Source: an uncultured Clostridia bacterium
Lineage (GTDB): Bacteria > Bacillota > Clostridia > Oscillospirales > Acutalibacteraceae
Assembly: GCA_945948515.1 (NCBI GenBank)
Contig: CAMFBH010000001.1
Span: forward strand, 124,001-188,000
DNA length: 64,000 nt
Direction of reading: 5' to 3'
A program made the translations under genes and the position numbers. Every line of letters starts with the position of its first letter. Position 1 is the stretch's first letter. The notes under the pieces were generated by a model that saw only the letters and a list, made by a program, of their open reading frames with translations, was not told the DNA's origin and made no database searches. Below are positions 8,901 through 16,271 of the stretch, piece after piece.

Positions 8901-10313
8901 ATGAACGCTTTACAAGAGGTGCTGAAAGCAATAGACAATGTGGTATGGGGTCCTGCAACGCTTATTCTGCTTGTCGGCACAGGAATTTTTTTAACAATAC
9001 GCCTAAATTTTCTTCCCTGGAAAAATCTCGGTCTCTCCCTGAAGCTAATGCTGAGCCCCGAATCAAGAAAAACAGATTCAGACGGTGAAATCTCTCCGTT
9101 TTCGGCTTTGATGACAGCGCTCGCTTCAACTATCGGAACGGGCAACATCGTAGGCGTTGCAACGGCTCTCGTGTCGGGAGGACCCGGAGCATTAGTGTGG
9201 ATGTGGATTGCGGCGGCATTCGGAATAACTACCAAGTACGCCGAATGTATGCTCTCAATAAAATACCGCACGGTCAATGAAAAAGGCGAAATGTGCGGCG
9301 GACCTATGTACACAATTAAAAGAGCTTTCAAAAATAAATATGTTGGCTCTTTTCTTGCAGGAGCATTTGCTGTTTTTGCTTTGATTGCCTCATTCGGAAT
9401 AGGAAATTTAACTCAGGCAAATTCCATTTCATCGGCGGTTAATTCAACCTTTTCAATTCCCACTTGGGTAACCGGAATAATCCTTGTAGCTTTAACAGGA
9501 ATAGTTTTAATCGGCGGAATAAAATCAATATCAAAGGTTTCTTCCGTTCTTGTTCCCGTTATGGCTGTATTCTATATTGCGGCAGGACTTCTTGTTATAA
9601 TTCTTAATGCAAAAAATCTTCCTGCCGGAGTTGCAAATATCTTCTCAATGGCGTTTACCGGCAAATCGGTTGCAGGAGGAATTGCCGGAACAATGACCGC
9701 ATCTGTTTTAAAGAGCGTTCAGTACGGTGTTGCGCGCGGAGTTTTCTCAAATGAAGCCGGTCTCGGCTCGGCAGCTATTACTGCAGCCTGCGCTTCAACC
9801 GATGACCATGTTCGCCAGGGCTACATAAATATGTGCGGAACCTTTATCGACACAATCGTTGTTTGCACAATCACGGGTCTTGCAATCGCTTCAAGCGGTG
9901 TGCTCGGAATGACCGGGGCAGACGGCAAGCAGCTTGAGGGCGCACAGCTTACCATTGCCGCATTTGAAAGCGTTTTAGGCAAGGGCGGCGCAATAGTTGT
10001 TACTATAGGCATTATACTTTTTGCGTTTTCAACTATTCTCGGCTGGGAGTATAACGGCGAAAAGGCTCTTGAATATCTCTTCAAAAAGCCGATTTTCTGC
10101 TATATCTACCGCGTTGTTTTCACAGTAGTTGTTTTCCTCGGAGCAACAACAGCGCTTGAAATTGCTTGGTCGTTCAGCGATATTGCAAACGGACTTATGA
10201 CTATTCCGAACCTTATCTGCCTGCTTGCACTTTCGGGCGTAATCGCAAAGGAAACAAAGGATTACCAAAAGATTATCGAGGCGGAAAAAGAGGAAAAAAG
10301 AAAATCAAAATAA
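8901..10313 (+). CDS. alsT: Sodium:alanine symporter family protein
   Basis: 470 residues with about eleven membrane helices. The conserved AGCS blocks are present: Thr-Ile-Gly-Thr-Gly-Asn-Ile-Val-Gly-Val near residues 80-90, Gly-Gly-Pro-Met-Tyr near 135, and Gly-Val-Ala-Arg-Gly-Val-Phe-Ser-Asn-Glu-Ala-Gly-Leu-Gly-Ser near 275-290. The family imports alanine, glycine or glutamine with Na+ across the cytoplasmic membrane; the exact substrate cannot be read from the sequence. The start at 8901 has GAGGAC about 8 bases upstream. It ends in a charged cytoplasmic tail rich in Glu and Lys, and a perfect 17-bp hairpin follows. Confidence 0.92.
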   Translation: MNALQEVLKAIDNVVWGPATLILLVGTGIFLTIRLNFLPWKNLGLSLKLMLSPESRKTDSDGEISPFSALMTALASTIGTGNIVGVATALVSGGPGALVWMWIAAAFGITTKYAECMLSIKYRTVNEKGEMCGGPMYTIKRAFKNKYVGSFLAGAFAVFALIASFGIGNLTQANSISSAVNSTFSIPTWVTGIILVALTGIVLIGGIKSISKVSSVLVPVMAVFYIAAGLLVIILNAKNLPAGVANIFSMAFTGKSVAGGIAGTMTASVLKSVQYGVARGVFSNEAGLGSAAITAACASTDDHVRQGYINMCGTFIDTIVVCTITGLAIASSGVLGMTGADGKQLEGAQLTIAAFESVLGKGGAIVVTIGIILFAFSTILGWEYNGEKALEYLFKKPIFCYIYRVVFTVVVFLGATTALEIAWSFSDIANGLMTIPNLICLLALSGVIAKETKDYQKIIEAEKEEKRKSK

Positions 10314-10327
10314 TTGATGAGTATATT

Positions 10328-10364
10328 AAAAAATGTCACGAACAATATGTTCGTGACATTTTTT
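10328..10364. terminator. Perfect bidirectional terminator between alsT and the phosphatase gene
   Basis: A 17-bp perfect stem with a 3-base ATA loop. The stem ends in six A-T pairs, so each strand provides its own U tract. The stop codon of the convergent phosphatase gene lies in the right end of the stem. Confidence 0.92.
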
Positions 10365-10995
10365 AATCCTTTAAATCCTTCATTCTTTCGGGCACTGTGT
10401 CGCAAACCTCCGCTTTATTTGCCTGCATCCAAAGATTTGGAGTTATGCGAAGCTCAAAGCCGTAGCCCGGGTCCATTTGCCAATGTGCCATGGGCGCTTC
10501 GGGAAGTCCGTAGCACGACAGAATTGTCATAAGCACACCCGCGTGACAAACTATTGCCGAGGTTTTTGTGTTTGTTTTGATTATTCCCGAAACAACCTTT
10601 TCAAACGCAGAGCAAACGCGCTGGGCAAACTCGGCGTTGCTCTCTCCGTAGGGCGGACGGGCATAGATATCGCCGTGAAGCCACGCCGCAAAATCCTCGT
10701 TGTTTTCTAAATCCTTTGCCGTACACTCCTCAAATTCTCCGAAATTATATTCAATAAAATCGTCAATAATTATCGGCTCGGCTCCGTCAAACATAATTTT
10801 TGCACTTTGAACTGCTCTTTTTAACGGAGAAGAAAACACCGCGTCAACCTCGGGATAATGATGCTTTGCTTTTATTTTTTTAAGCTGCTCTATACCACCG
10901 CTTGTTAGTGGATAATCGGTATGCCCTATATACTGTGCGTTAATGTTTCCCTTGGTCAATCCGTGGCGAAACAGATAAATAGTGTAGGTTTTCAT
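10363..10995 (-). CDS. Histidine phosphatase family protein (phosphoglycerate mutase-like)
   Basis: 210 residues. The catalytic signature Phe-Arg-His-Gly-Leu-Thr is near residues 8-13; Gly-His-Thr-Asp-Tyr-Pro-Leu-Thr and Ser-Ser-Pro-Leu-Lys-Arg-Ala follow, the acid residue is in Gly-Glu-Phe-Glu-Glu-Cys, and the second catalytic His is in Val-Cys-His-Ala-Gly-Val-Leu. This is the branch of phosphatases acting on small phosphorylated metabolites (for example the CobC/YhfR type), not necessarily a glycolytic mutase; a separate GpmI is encoded at 58 kb. Start 10995 (MKTYTIYLF) chosen for the family N-terminus and the GGGGG tract about 10 bases upstream. Divergent from the XRE regulator. Confidence 0.88.
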   Translation of the reverse strand: MKTYTIYLFRHGLTKGNINAQYIGHTDYPLTSGGIEQLKKIKAKHHYPEVDAVFSSPLKRAVQSAKIMFDGAEPIIIDDFIEYNFGEFEECTAKDLENNEDFAAWLHGDIYARPPYGESNAEFAQRVCSAFEKVVSGIIKTNTKTSAIVCHAGVLMTILSCYGLPEAPMAHWQMDPGYGFELRITPNLWMQANKAEVCDTVPERMKDLKD

Positions 10996-11033
10996 AGAAA
11001 CAACCCCCAAAAGACAGAATTTCAAAAAAATAC

Positions 11034-11062
11034 TTTACAAATTGTATAACAAGTTGTATAAT
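11034..11062 (+). promoter_or_regulatory. Promoter of the XRE regulator with repeated TTGTATAA elements
   Basis: TTTACA - 17 bases - TATAAT. Direct repeats TTGTATAA at 11042-11049 and 11054-11061 lie in the spacer and over the -10 box, and a third TTGTA is at 11068. They are well placed to be an operator, perhaps for autoregulation. Confidence 0.7.
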
Positions 11063-11093
11063 ACCGGTTGTAATAAAAAGAGAAGGAAAAGTT

Positions 11094-11753
11094 ATGACAG
11101 AGAGTAAAACAAACGAAAAAGGAAAAAAAGATAAAGCAAAAAAAGAATCCGCTTTTTCCAAAAAGCTAACTCAGCTCAGAAAAGAAAGAGGTATCAGCCA
11201 AAAAAAAGCAGCAGGAGATCTCGGAGTTTCTCAGGCGCTTTTATCCCACTATGAGAAGGGAATAAGAGAATGCGGGCTTGATTTTGTTATCCGCTGTGCC
11301 GACTACTACGGAGTTACAACCGATTATCTTCTCGGCGTTTCCGAAAGCAGAAACGGAATAGACCTTGAATATTTTGATTCCTTTTCGGGTGAGGACTCAA
11401 AAACGCTTTCAGGAGGAACGCTCAGCCAAAGCACAAAAATTCTGCTTGACTGTGCAGGAGCCTGCGGTGAAAACAGTCCGTCAAAATATATTCATGATTA
11501 TTTTATGCTCTGCCTTTACAGAGGCGCGCTTACTCTTGCAAAGGCAGGAGTTCTTCCGAGCGAAATGTTTAATATAGATATCTCGGTTGCACGCGAGCTG
11601 GCAAACGCCGCAATCTCGCTTCAGGATGCAAAGTTCGTTTTCATTGAGGATAAAACGAGAAAGGGAGCCGATTTTTCCGAAAAAACACCACTTCACACCT
11701 TGATTGATGAGGCGGAAACCTTTATTTTAAATAATTTTGTTGTTGATTTATAA
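11094..11753 (+). CDS. XRE-family transcriptional regulator
   Basis: 219 residues. A Lys-rich N-terminal stretch of about 20 residues precedes an HTH_3 domain at about residues 25-80 (Leu-Arg-Lys-Glu-Arg-Gly-Ile-Ser-Gln-Lys-Lys-Ala, then Gln-Ala-Leu-Leu-Ser-His-Tyr-Glu-Lys-Gly). The C-terminal 130 residues are helical and match no domain I recognise. Good ribosome site (AGAAGGAAA). The start region holds repeated TTGTATAA elements that may be its own operator. Its 3' end overlaps the convergent mtnN gene by 32 bases, so there is no room for a terminator between them. Target genes unknown. Confidence 0.85.
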   Translation: MTESKTNEKGKKDKAKKESAFSKKLTQLRKERGISQKKAAGDLGVSQALLSHYEKGIRECGLDFVIRCADYYGVTTDYLLGVSESRNGIDLEYFDSFSGEDSKTLSGGTLSQSTKILLDCAGACGENSPSKYIHDYFMLCLYRGALTLAKAGVLPSEMFNIDISVARELANAAISLQDAKFVFIEDKTRKGADFSEKTPLHTLIDEAETFILNNFVVDL

Positions 11754-12423
11754 ATTCAAGAAGTATTGCCGTTGAACTTTCAGCGGCAATTTTTTTAAAC
11801 GAGGGATAATCAATCTGCGCATTTTCGTCGCCGCCGTCGGAAACGGTGCGAAGAATTGCAAACGCAACACCGTTAACATATGCCGTTTGACCGATTGCTC
11901 CGCCCTCCATTTCACAGCAAAGAGCATCGAATGTGTTTTGGATTTCTTTCTTTTTTTCATCGCTTGCAACAAATGTGTCGCCGCTGGCAACAGTGCCACG
12001 GTGAATTTTTTTGCCCGTTTTTATTGCCGAATAAGAAATAGCCTCGCTGAGTGCGGCATCGGTAGGTATCTTAATAAGATTAACCCCGTTAACAAGTCCT
12101 CTCGGCTCTCCGAGAGCAGTTATATCTATATCGTGCTGAACAACATCATTTGCAATAACAACGTCTCTTATTGCAACATTTTCTTTAAGCGAGCCTGCAA
12201 CGCCGATATTTATCAGCCTGTCAACTCCGAACAAATCAATCATTGCCTGCGCGCAGAGGGCGGCGTTAACCTTTCCCGGACTGCACATTGCCACAACAAC
12301 CTCACAGCCGGAAATAGTTCCGTAAATAAATTCTATTCCCGCCGCTGTTTTTTTCTGCGGATTTTCTATTCTTGATTTAATCGAGTTAACCTCAACATCC
12401 ATTGCACCGATTATACCGAGCAT
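11722..12423 (-). CDS. mtnN: 5'-methylthioadenosine/S-adenosylhomocysteine nucleosidase
   Basis: 233 residues, typical for MtnN/Pfs. Motifs: Gly-Ile-Ile-Gly-Ala-Met near the start, Asn-Ile-Gly-Val-Ala-Gly-Ser-Leu near residue 80, Ser-Gly-Asp-Thr-Phe-Val, Glu-Met-Glu-Gly-Gly-Ala-Ile-Gly for nucleoside binding, and Arg-Thr-Val-Ser-Asp-Gly-Gly-Asp with the catalytic Asp. It cleaves adenine from MTA and SAH in methyl-cycle salvage. The start at 12423 follows GGGAGGG; the longer open frame is unlikely. It overlaps the end of the VanZ-like gene by 13 bases, so the two are probably cotranscribed. Confidence 0.94.
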   Translation of the reverse strand: MLGIIGAMDVEVNSIKSRIENPQKKTAAGIEFIYGTISGCEVVVAMCSPGKVNAALCAQAMIDLFGVDRLINIGVAGSLKENVAIRDVVIANDVVQHDIDITALGEPRGLVNGVNLIKIPTDAALSEAISYSAIKTGKKIHRGTVASGDTFVASDEKKKEIQNTFDALCCEMEGGAIGQTAYVNGVAFAILRTVSDGGDENAQIDYPSFKKIAAESSTAILLEFINQQQNYLK

Positions 12424-13262
12424 TTTTTGCCCTCCCTGAGTGTTTTTTTGAGAAAAATATTGCAAAGCAAAAGCCCTATAAGACTTCCTATAGTATTCAA
12501 AATAACATCGTCTATATCACATTCGCCGCATGCAAGCACGCGTTGTAAAATCTCTATCGTTGCCGAAAGGCAAACGGGAACTATTATATATGCCGCGCTT
12601 TTATCCTTTTCAATCAAATTATAAAGAATCGGCGCAACGGGAACAAAGAACAGAATATTTGAAAGACTGCGCTTTGCAAGAAGCGGCTGACCGCTTGATA
12701 AATAATAAAGGCTTACCTTGATTTCTCCCTTGAACGGAATAAGATTTACTCCCGTTTGGTCGCCGTGGGTTCTGTAAACAAAAGCCATAAGCACGGTAAC
12801 AAGAAGAAATACGGCTGTGAAATAATAAGTATAAACCTTAAAAAACGAATAAAACGAGGAATAGCATCTAACCCTTTGCGTTGCCGCCCATGCGCCTGCA
12901 TAAAGCGAACAAAACGCGGCAAACGAATATGTGAAATGAAGCGATGATGAAAAGCCCGGCATGCTGTTTGCAAGATTAAAGGTTTTCATGTCAATGAAAA
13001 ACAAAACGAAAAATACTATTGTGAACGCGCCTGATGAAAACTTAATAAATTCACAGCTTTTTTCGTTAACGCAAACCGCATATGAGCTGAAAAGTACACC
13101 GAAAACCGCAAATAACAGCTTAACATAAAATCCCTTTTCGGAATAGTGAAAAAGGAAAAACTCATTCCATGTATCAAACAAAAGGCTTGTTGCACAAAAG
13201 AAAATTATGCAAAATATAAATCGCAGAGAATACTTAATTAACGAGCGTTTAGTTATTATCAT
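12411..13262 (-). CDS. VanZ-like family membrane protein
   Basis: 283 residues with about seven hydrophobic segments. The second half has the VanZ pattern: Asn-Leu-Ile-Pro-Phe about residue 175, a Ser-Asn-Ile-Leu-Phe-Phe-Val-Pro helix, and Ile-Glu-Ile-Leu-Gln-x9-Cys-Asp-Ile-Asp-Asp-Val-Ile-Leu-Asn-Thr near the end. VanZ relatives are integral membrane proteins, some affecting glycopeptide sensitivity; here there are no vancomycin resistance genes nearby, so no resistance role is implied. The N-terminal three helices are an extension beyond the core domain. Start 13262 has GGGGGAG upstream. First gene of a two-gene unit with mtnN. Confidence 0.82.
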   Translation of the reverse strand: MIITKRSLIKYSLRFIFCIIFFCATSLLFDTWNEFFLFHYSEKGFYVKLLFAVFGVLFSSYAVCVNEKSCEFIKFSSGAFTIVFFVLFFIDMKTFNLANSMPGFSSSLHFTYSFAAFCSLYAGAWAATQRVRCYSSFYSFFKVYTYYFTAVFLLVTVLMAFVYRTHGDQTGVNLIPFKGEIKVSLYYLSSGQPLLAKRSLSNILFFVPVAPILYNLIEKDKSAAYIIVPVCLSATIEILQRVLACGECDIDDVILNTIGSLIGLLLCNIFLKKTLREGKKCSV

Positions 13263-13288
13263 AGGATACTCCCCCAAGATATAGTGTT

Positions 13289-13317
13289 ATTATAATATAT
13301 AAATTTAAAAAAAACAA
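13289..13317 (-). promoter_or_regulatory. Sigma-A type promoter of the vanZ-like/mtnN unit
   Basis: Minus strand TTGTTT - 17 bases - TATAAT, lying back to back with the rpmH promoter. Confidence 0.6.
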
Positions 13318-13324
13318 GTTTTTA

Positions 13325-13353
13325 TTGACATCGTCGGTTTTATATAATATAAT
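13325..13353 (+). promoter_or_regulatory. Consensus promoter of the rpmH operon
   Basis: Exact TTGACA - 17 bases - TATAAT. It implies a leader of just over 100 bases before rpmH, as expected for a highly expressed ribosomal-protein operon. Confidence 0.85.
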
Positions 13354-13467
13354 ACTTAACGCTAATGTGGATTATCATCACATTATAAAAAGTTTGTGCC
13401 TGCGTTATACCCACGCAGAGAAAATAAAGATTAAGACCAGTTTAGTCTTTGAATGGAGTGAAAAGAA

Positions 13468-13602
13468 GTGAAAAGAACCTACCAGCCCAAGAAGCGCCAC
13501 AGAAAGATGGAACACGGCTTCAGAAAAAGAATGGCAACTAAAAACGGACGCAAGGTGCTTGCCCGCCGTCGTGCAAAGGGCAGAAAACAGCTCACTTATT
13601 AA
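13468..13602 (+). CDS. rpmH: 50S ribosomal protein L34
   Basis: A 44-residue, strongly basic protein starting at GTG 13468. The sequence begins [12 protein letters not shown] and ends Lys-Gly-Arg-Lys-Gln-Leu-Thr-Tyr, the full L34 pattern with Gly-Phe-Arg-x-Arg-Met in the middle. The ribosome site is a GAATGGAG tract. L34 is a structural protein of the large subunit. It heads the rnpA-yidD-yidC-jag run, but in this window it is not next to dnaA as in most bacteria. Confidence 0.96.
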   Translation: MKRTYQPKKRHRKMEHGFRKRMATKNGRKVLARRRAKGRKQLTY

Positions 13603-13622
13603 GCGCTGATAGGAATGGTTTA

Positions 13623-13970
13623 GTGAAAACCCGTACGATTAAAGAAAACAAGGATTTTCGCAGGGCTTACCGCCGAGGAAGGTGTGTTTCAGGCTCTGTG
13701 CTTGTTACCTATGCGGTAAAAAACAAGGAAAATTGCACAAGAGTGGGAATCACCAGTGCTAAAAAAATCGGCAACGCCGTTAAAAGAAACCGCGCGCGCA
13801 GAATTATCAGAGCCGCTTTTTCTCAGCTCGAAAATTCCGTTTGCCGCAACTGCGATATTGTTTTTGTTGCAAGAACCAAAACAACCTTTGTTAAAATGCA
13901 GGATGTTCTTAAAGAAATGGAAAAACAGCTTTTACAGCTTGGAGTTATTGAAAATGAAAAAGCTCAGTAG
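13623..13970 (+). CDS. rnpA: Ribonuclease P protein component
   Basis: 115 residues starting at GTG 13623. It contains the RnpA signature [10 protein letters not shown] near residues 53-62 and the N-terminal Phe-Arg-Arg-Ala-Tyr-Arg-Arg-Gly. It binds the RNase P RNA and helps 5' processing of pre-tRNA. No RNase P RNA gene is in this window. It overlaps yidD by 17 bases, a common arrangement. Confidence 0.95.
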   Translation: MKTRTIKENKDFRRAYRRGRCVSGSVLVTYAVKNKENCTRVGITSAKKIGNAVKRNRARRIIRAAFSQLENSVCRNCDIVFVARTKTTFVKMQDVLKEMEKQLLQLGVIENEKAQ

Positions 13971-14196
13971 TTTGATTAAAAAGCTTTTCTTGTTTTTAAT
14001 CCGCACTTATCAGACAACAATGAGCCCCCGTTTTTCAAACGGAGCGTGCCGTTACACGCCCACTTGCTCACAGTATGCAATTGAGGCAATAGAAATTCAC
14101 GGTGTTTTCAGGGGCAGCTTGCTTGCCCTTCGCAGAATACTGCGCTGTAATCCCCTGTTCAAGGGCGGTTACGACCCCGTTCCTCCCAAAAAATAA
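13954..14196 (+). CDS. yidD: Membrane protein insertion efficiency factor YidD
   Basis: 80 residues. An N-terminal amphipathic segment ([10 protein letters not shown]) leads into the invariant block Cys-Arg-Tyr-x-Pro-Thr-Cys-Ser-Gln-Tyr, then Gly-x3-Gly-x10-Arg-Cys-Asn-Pro-x4-Gly-Gly-Tyr-Asp-Pro-Val-Pro. The start is at ATG 13954, where GGAG lies about 9 bases upstream; the open frame reaches further back only because it overlaps rnpA. It is a peripheral membrane factor that helps YidC-dependent insertion; the yidC gene follows 17 bases later. Confidence 0.95.
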   Translation: MKKLSSLIKKLFLFLIRTYQTTMSPRFSNGACRYTPTCSQYAIEAIEIHGVFRGSLLALRRILRCNPLFKGGYDPVPPKK

Positions 14197-14213
14197 TCCA
14201 AAGAGGAAATTAA

Positions 14214-15185
14214 ATGAACACTATTTTATTGGCAGTTCAGAATTCCGGAATGGGCATTTTTAAACCGCTTTACTGGCTTTTCGGTAAATGCATGGGCTTT
14301 CTTATGGAAATGCTCGACAACCGCTATTTCATTGCTATTGTTATTTTTACTGTTGTTACGAGAATTATTTTGCTTCCCTTTAACATCAGGCAGCAAAAAA
14401 CAATGGCGGCAACCTCACGGCTTCAGCCCAAAATTCAAAAAATTCAGAAGAAATATTCCGGAAACGACCCGAGAGACCGCCAGCGCCTAAACGAAGAAAT
14501 GCAGGCGCTTTATCAGCGTGAGGGACACAACCCGATGAACATGGGCTGCGGAACAATGGCGTTCCAAATGATTTTCCTTATGGGAATCGTTGGTATTATC
14601 TACTATCCCATTCAGTATGTTCTCGGAATTAATATTGACGAGATTGCAAATCAAATTGCAGATCTCCTTAACTACAAGGGCGGATATCTTCAGCTTCATA
14701 TTCTTGAGGAATTCACCACCCTTCAGCCAACACTGACAGAGCATTTTCCAAAGGTTTTCACCGAAAGCGCTTGCAAGGAAATTCTTGCTTACCGTTCGGG
14801 AATGGAGCTTTTCGGTCTTGATATGACCGCAATTCCCCATTGGAAAGACGGACTTATTCTAATTGTTCCCATTCTTTCCTTTGCAACCTCAATGCTTTCA
14901 AGTGTTGTTTCAATGCTTATTCAGAAAAAGAACAATCCTGCCGCGGCACAGCAGGGCATGCAGATGCTTATGATGACTCTTATGATGCCCTTCTTCTCGC
15001 TGTACATCACCTTTAAGGTACCCGCAGCAGTCGGCGTTTACTGGATTGTTTCAAACATCATAGCTGTTCTTCAGCAGCTTTATATTGCAAAATTCTTCCC
15101 GCCTAAAAGATCTCAGGCAAGGCTTATGGTTGAAAAAACCATTGAGCGCCGTTCAAGGGAAGAAACAATTAAGAAAATTAAATAA
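14214..15185 (+). CDS. yidC: Membrane protein insertase YidC/OxaI
   Basis: 323 residues with five hydrophobic helices and the OxaI core: Val-Thr-Arg-Ile-Ile-Leu-Leu-Pro-Phe near residue 45, a charged cytoplasmic hairpin (Ile-Gln-Lys-Ile-Gln-Lys-Lys-Tyr), then Asn-Pro-Met-Asn-Met-Gly. It lacks the lipoprotein Cys of Bacillus SpoIIIJ and the large periplasmic domain of proteobacterial YidC. An insertion of about 80 residues after the second helix (Leu-Gln-Leu-His-Ile-Leu-Glu-Glu region) is longer than in Bacillus. It inserts and folds membrane proteins with or without SecYEG. Confidence 0.94.
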   Translation: MNTILLAVQNSGMGIFKPLYWLFGKCMGFLMEMLDNRYFIAIVIFTVVTRIILLPFNIRQQKTMAATSRLQPKIQKIQKKYSGNDPRDRQRLNEEMQALYQREGHNPMNMGCGTMAFQMIFLMGIVGIIYYPIQYVLGINIDEIANQIADLLNYKGGYLQLHILEEFTTLQPTLTEHFPKVFTESACKEILAYRSGMELFGLDMTAIPHWKDGLILIVPILSFATSMLSSVVSMLIQKKNNPAAAQQGMQMLMMTLMMPFFSLYITFKVPAAVGVYWIVSNIIAVLQQLYIAKFFPPKRSQARLMVEKTIERRSREETIKKIK

Positions 15186-15195
15186 CGGAGGATTT

Positions 15196-16194
15196 ATGAT
15201 AAAGGAATTTATCGGCACCGGCTCCACTCTCGAGGCTGCAACAAATGCGGCAAAAGCCGGTCTTAATGCTCCTGCATTGGCGGATATAAAAATCGAAGTT
15301 ATCGAAATGCCCAAGAAAAAGGTGCTCGGTATTTTCGGCGGAAGAGACGCTAAGGTTAAAGCCTCTTACGAAGATTTATCCGACTCAAAACAGCGCAAGA
15401 GCGCGAAAAAAGATAAAAAATCACGCGACAAAAAGCCTCAGCAGGCTTCCAAAAAAAGCGCTCCGTCTCCAAAAAAAGAGGTAAAATCGGAAAGCGGCTT
15501 CTCAAAAGAGAAGGAGCAGACCGTTAAAGAGGCGCTTGATGCTTCTCCCCGTGAGGAAAAGGAGCATAAAAACACCACTCCTGCTACCGAGCAGGATGCA
15601 GCAGTTGCTAAAGAGTACCTTGAAATGATGCTTAAAGGCCTCAAAACAGAGGACTTCACTATCACTTCAGAGCTCGACGGTGACACTGTTAAAATGGAAA
15701 TCGTTTGCGAGGATTACGGTATCATTATCGGCAGAAGAGGAGAAACCCTCGATGCTCTTCAGTACCTCACAAGCCTTGCAATCAAGAAAACCGGCGAGAG
15801 ATTTGTTCGTGTAACAATCAATGTCGGCAACTACCGTGAAAAAAGAGCTGAAACTCTTTGTGCTCTCGCCCGCAAAAATGCAAGCTATGTTGCAAGAACG
15901 GGCAGAAGATACACCTTTGAGCCCATGAATCCGTATGAAAGAAGAATTATTCATACAGCAATTCAGGAGTTTGAGGGAGTTGAGTCCAGGTCTATCGGCT
16001 ATAATCAGGACAGGCGTGTTGTTCTTGAACCCACAGGCGGGGTTAGAAGCTACGGTTCTTCACGCTATGGCTCACGCGGAGGCAGAAGAGGTCCCCGACC
16101 TGCTTCGGTTACAACCGCACCGGCTAACACAACGCCCAGAGCAGACAGAGCAGATTTGCCGAAATTCGGTAAAATCGAAATTAATAAAGACTGA
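15196..16194 (+). CDS. jag: Jag/KhpB RNA-binding protein (Jag-N, KH, R3H)
   Basis: 332 residues. An N-terminal Jag-N domain (residues 1-55, with Lys-Lys-Lys-Val-Leu-Gly-Ile-Phe-Gly) is joined by a Lys/Ser/Glu-rich linker (about 60-130) to a KH domain (Ile-Ile-Gly-Arg-Arg-Gly-Glu-Thr-Leu-Asp near 180) and an R3H domain (Asn-Pro-Tyr-Glu-Arg-Arg-Ile-Ile-His). It ends in an extra Gly/Arg/Ser-rich and Pro/Thr-rich tail of about 60 residues, which is more than most homologues carry and may add RNA binding. The start follows ACGGAGG. It closes the rpmH-yidC run and is followed by a terminator. Confidence 0.92.
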   Translation: MIKEFIGTGSTLEAATNAAKAGLNAPALADIKIEVIEMPKKKVLGIFGGRDAKVKASYEDLSDSKQRKSAKKDKKSRDKKPQQASKKSAPSPKKEVKSESGFSKEKEQTVKEALDASPREEKEHKNTTPATEQDAAVAKEYLEMMLKGLKTEDFTITSELDGDTVKMEIVCEDYGIIIGRRGETLDALQYLTSLAIKKTGERFVRVTINVGNYREKRAETLCALARKNASYVARTGRRYTFEPMNPYERRIIHTAIQEFEGVESRSIGYNQDRRVVLEPTGGVRSYGSSRYGSRGGRRGPRPASVTTAPANTTPRADRADLPKFGKIEINKD

Positions 16195-16197
16195 TTT

Positions 16198-16221
16198 AAT
16201 CGGGGCACCTCTGCCCCGATT
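16198..16221 (+). terminator. Terminator after jag
   Basis: Stem AATCGGGGCA / TGCCCCGATT with a 4-base loop, followed by TTTGTTTTTT. Confidence 0.92.
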
Positions 16222-16271
16222 TTGTTTTTTATAATCGTAATATAATAAGTATATAAAAGGCAGGCGGAAAA

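Noticed and set aside
10363..10995. Glycolytic phosphoglycerate mutase GpmA
   Set aside because: The sequence fits the broader histidine phosphatase branch, and a true GpmI is present at 58 kb.
11887..12375. Plus-strand open frame of 162 codons within mtnN
   Set aside because: Antisense to mtnN; no ribosome site or domain.
12411..13262. VanZ-like gene as vancomycin resistance
   Set aside because: Only the general VanZ fold is present; no vanHAX-type genes in the window.
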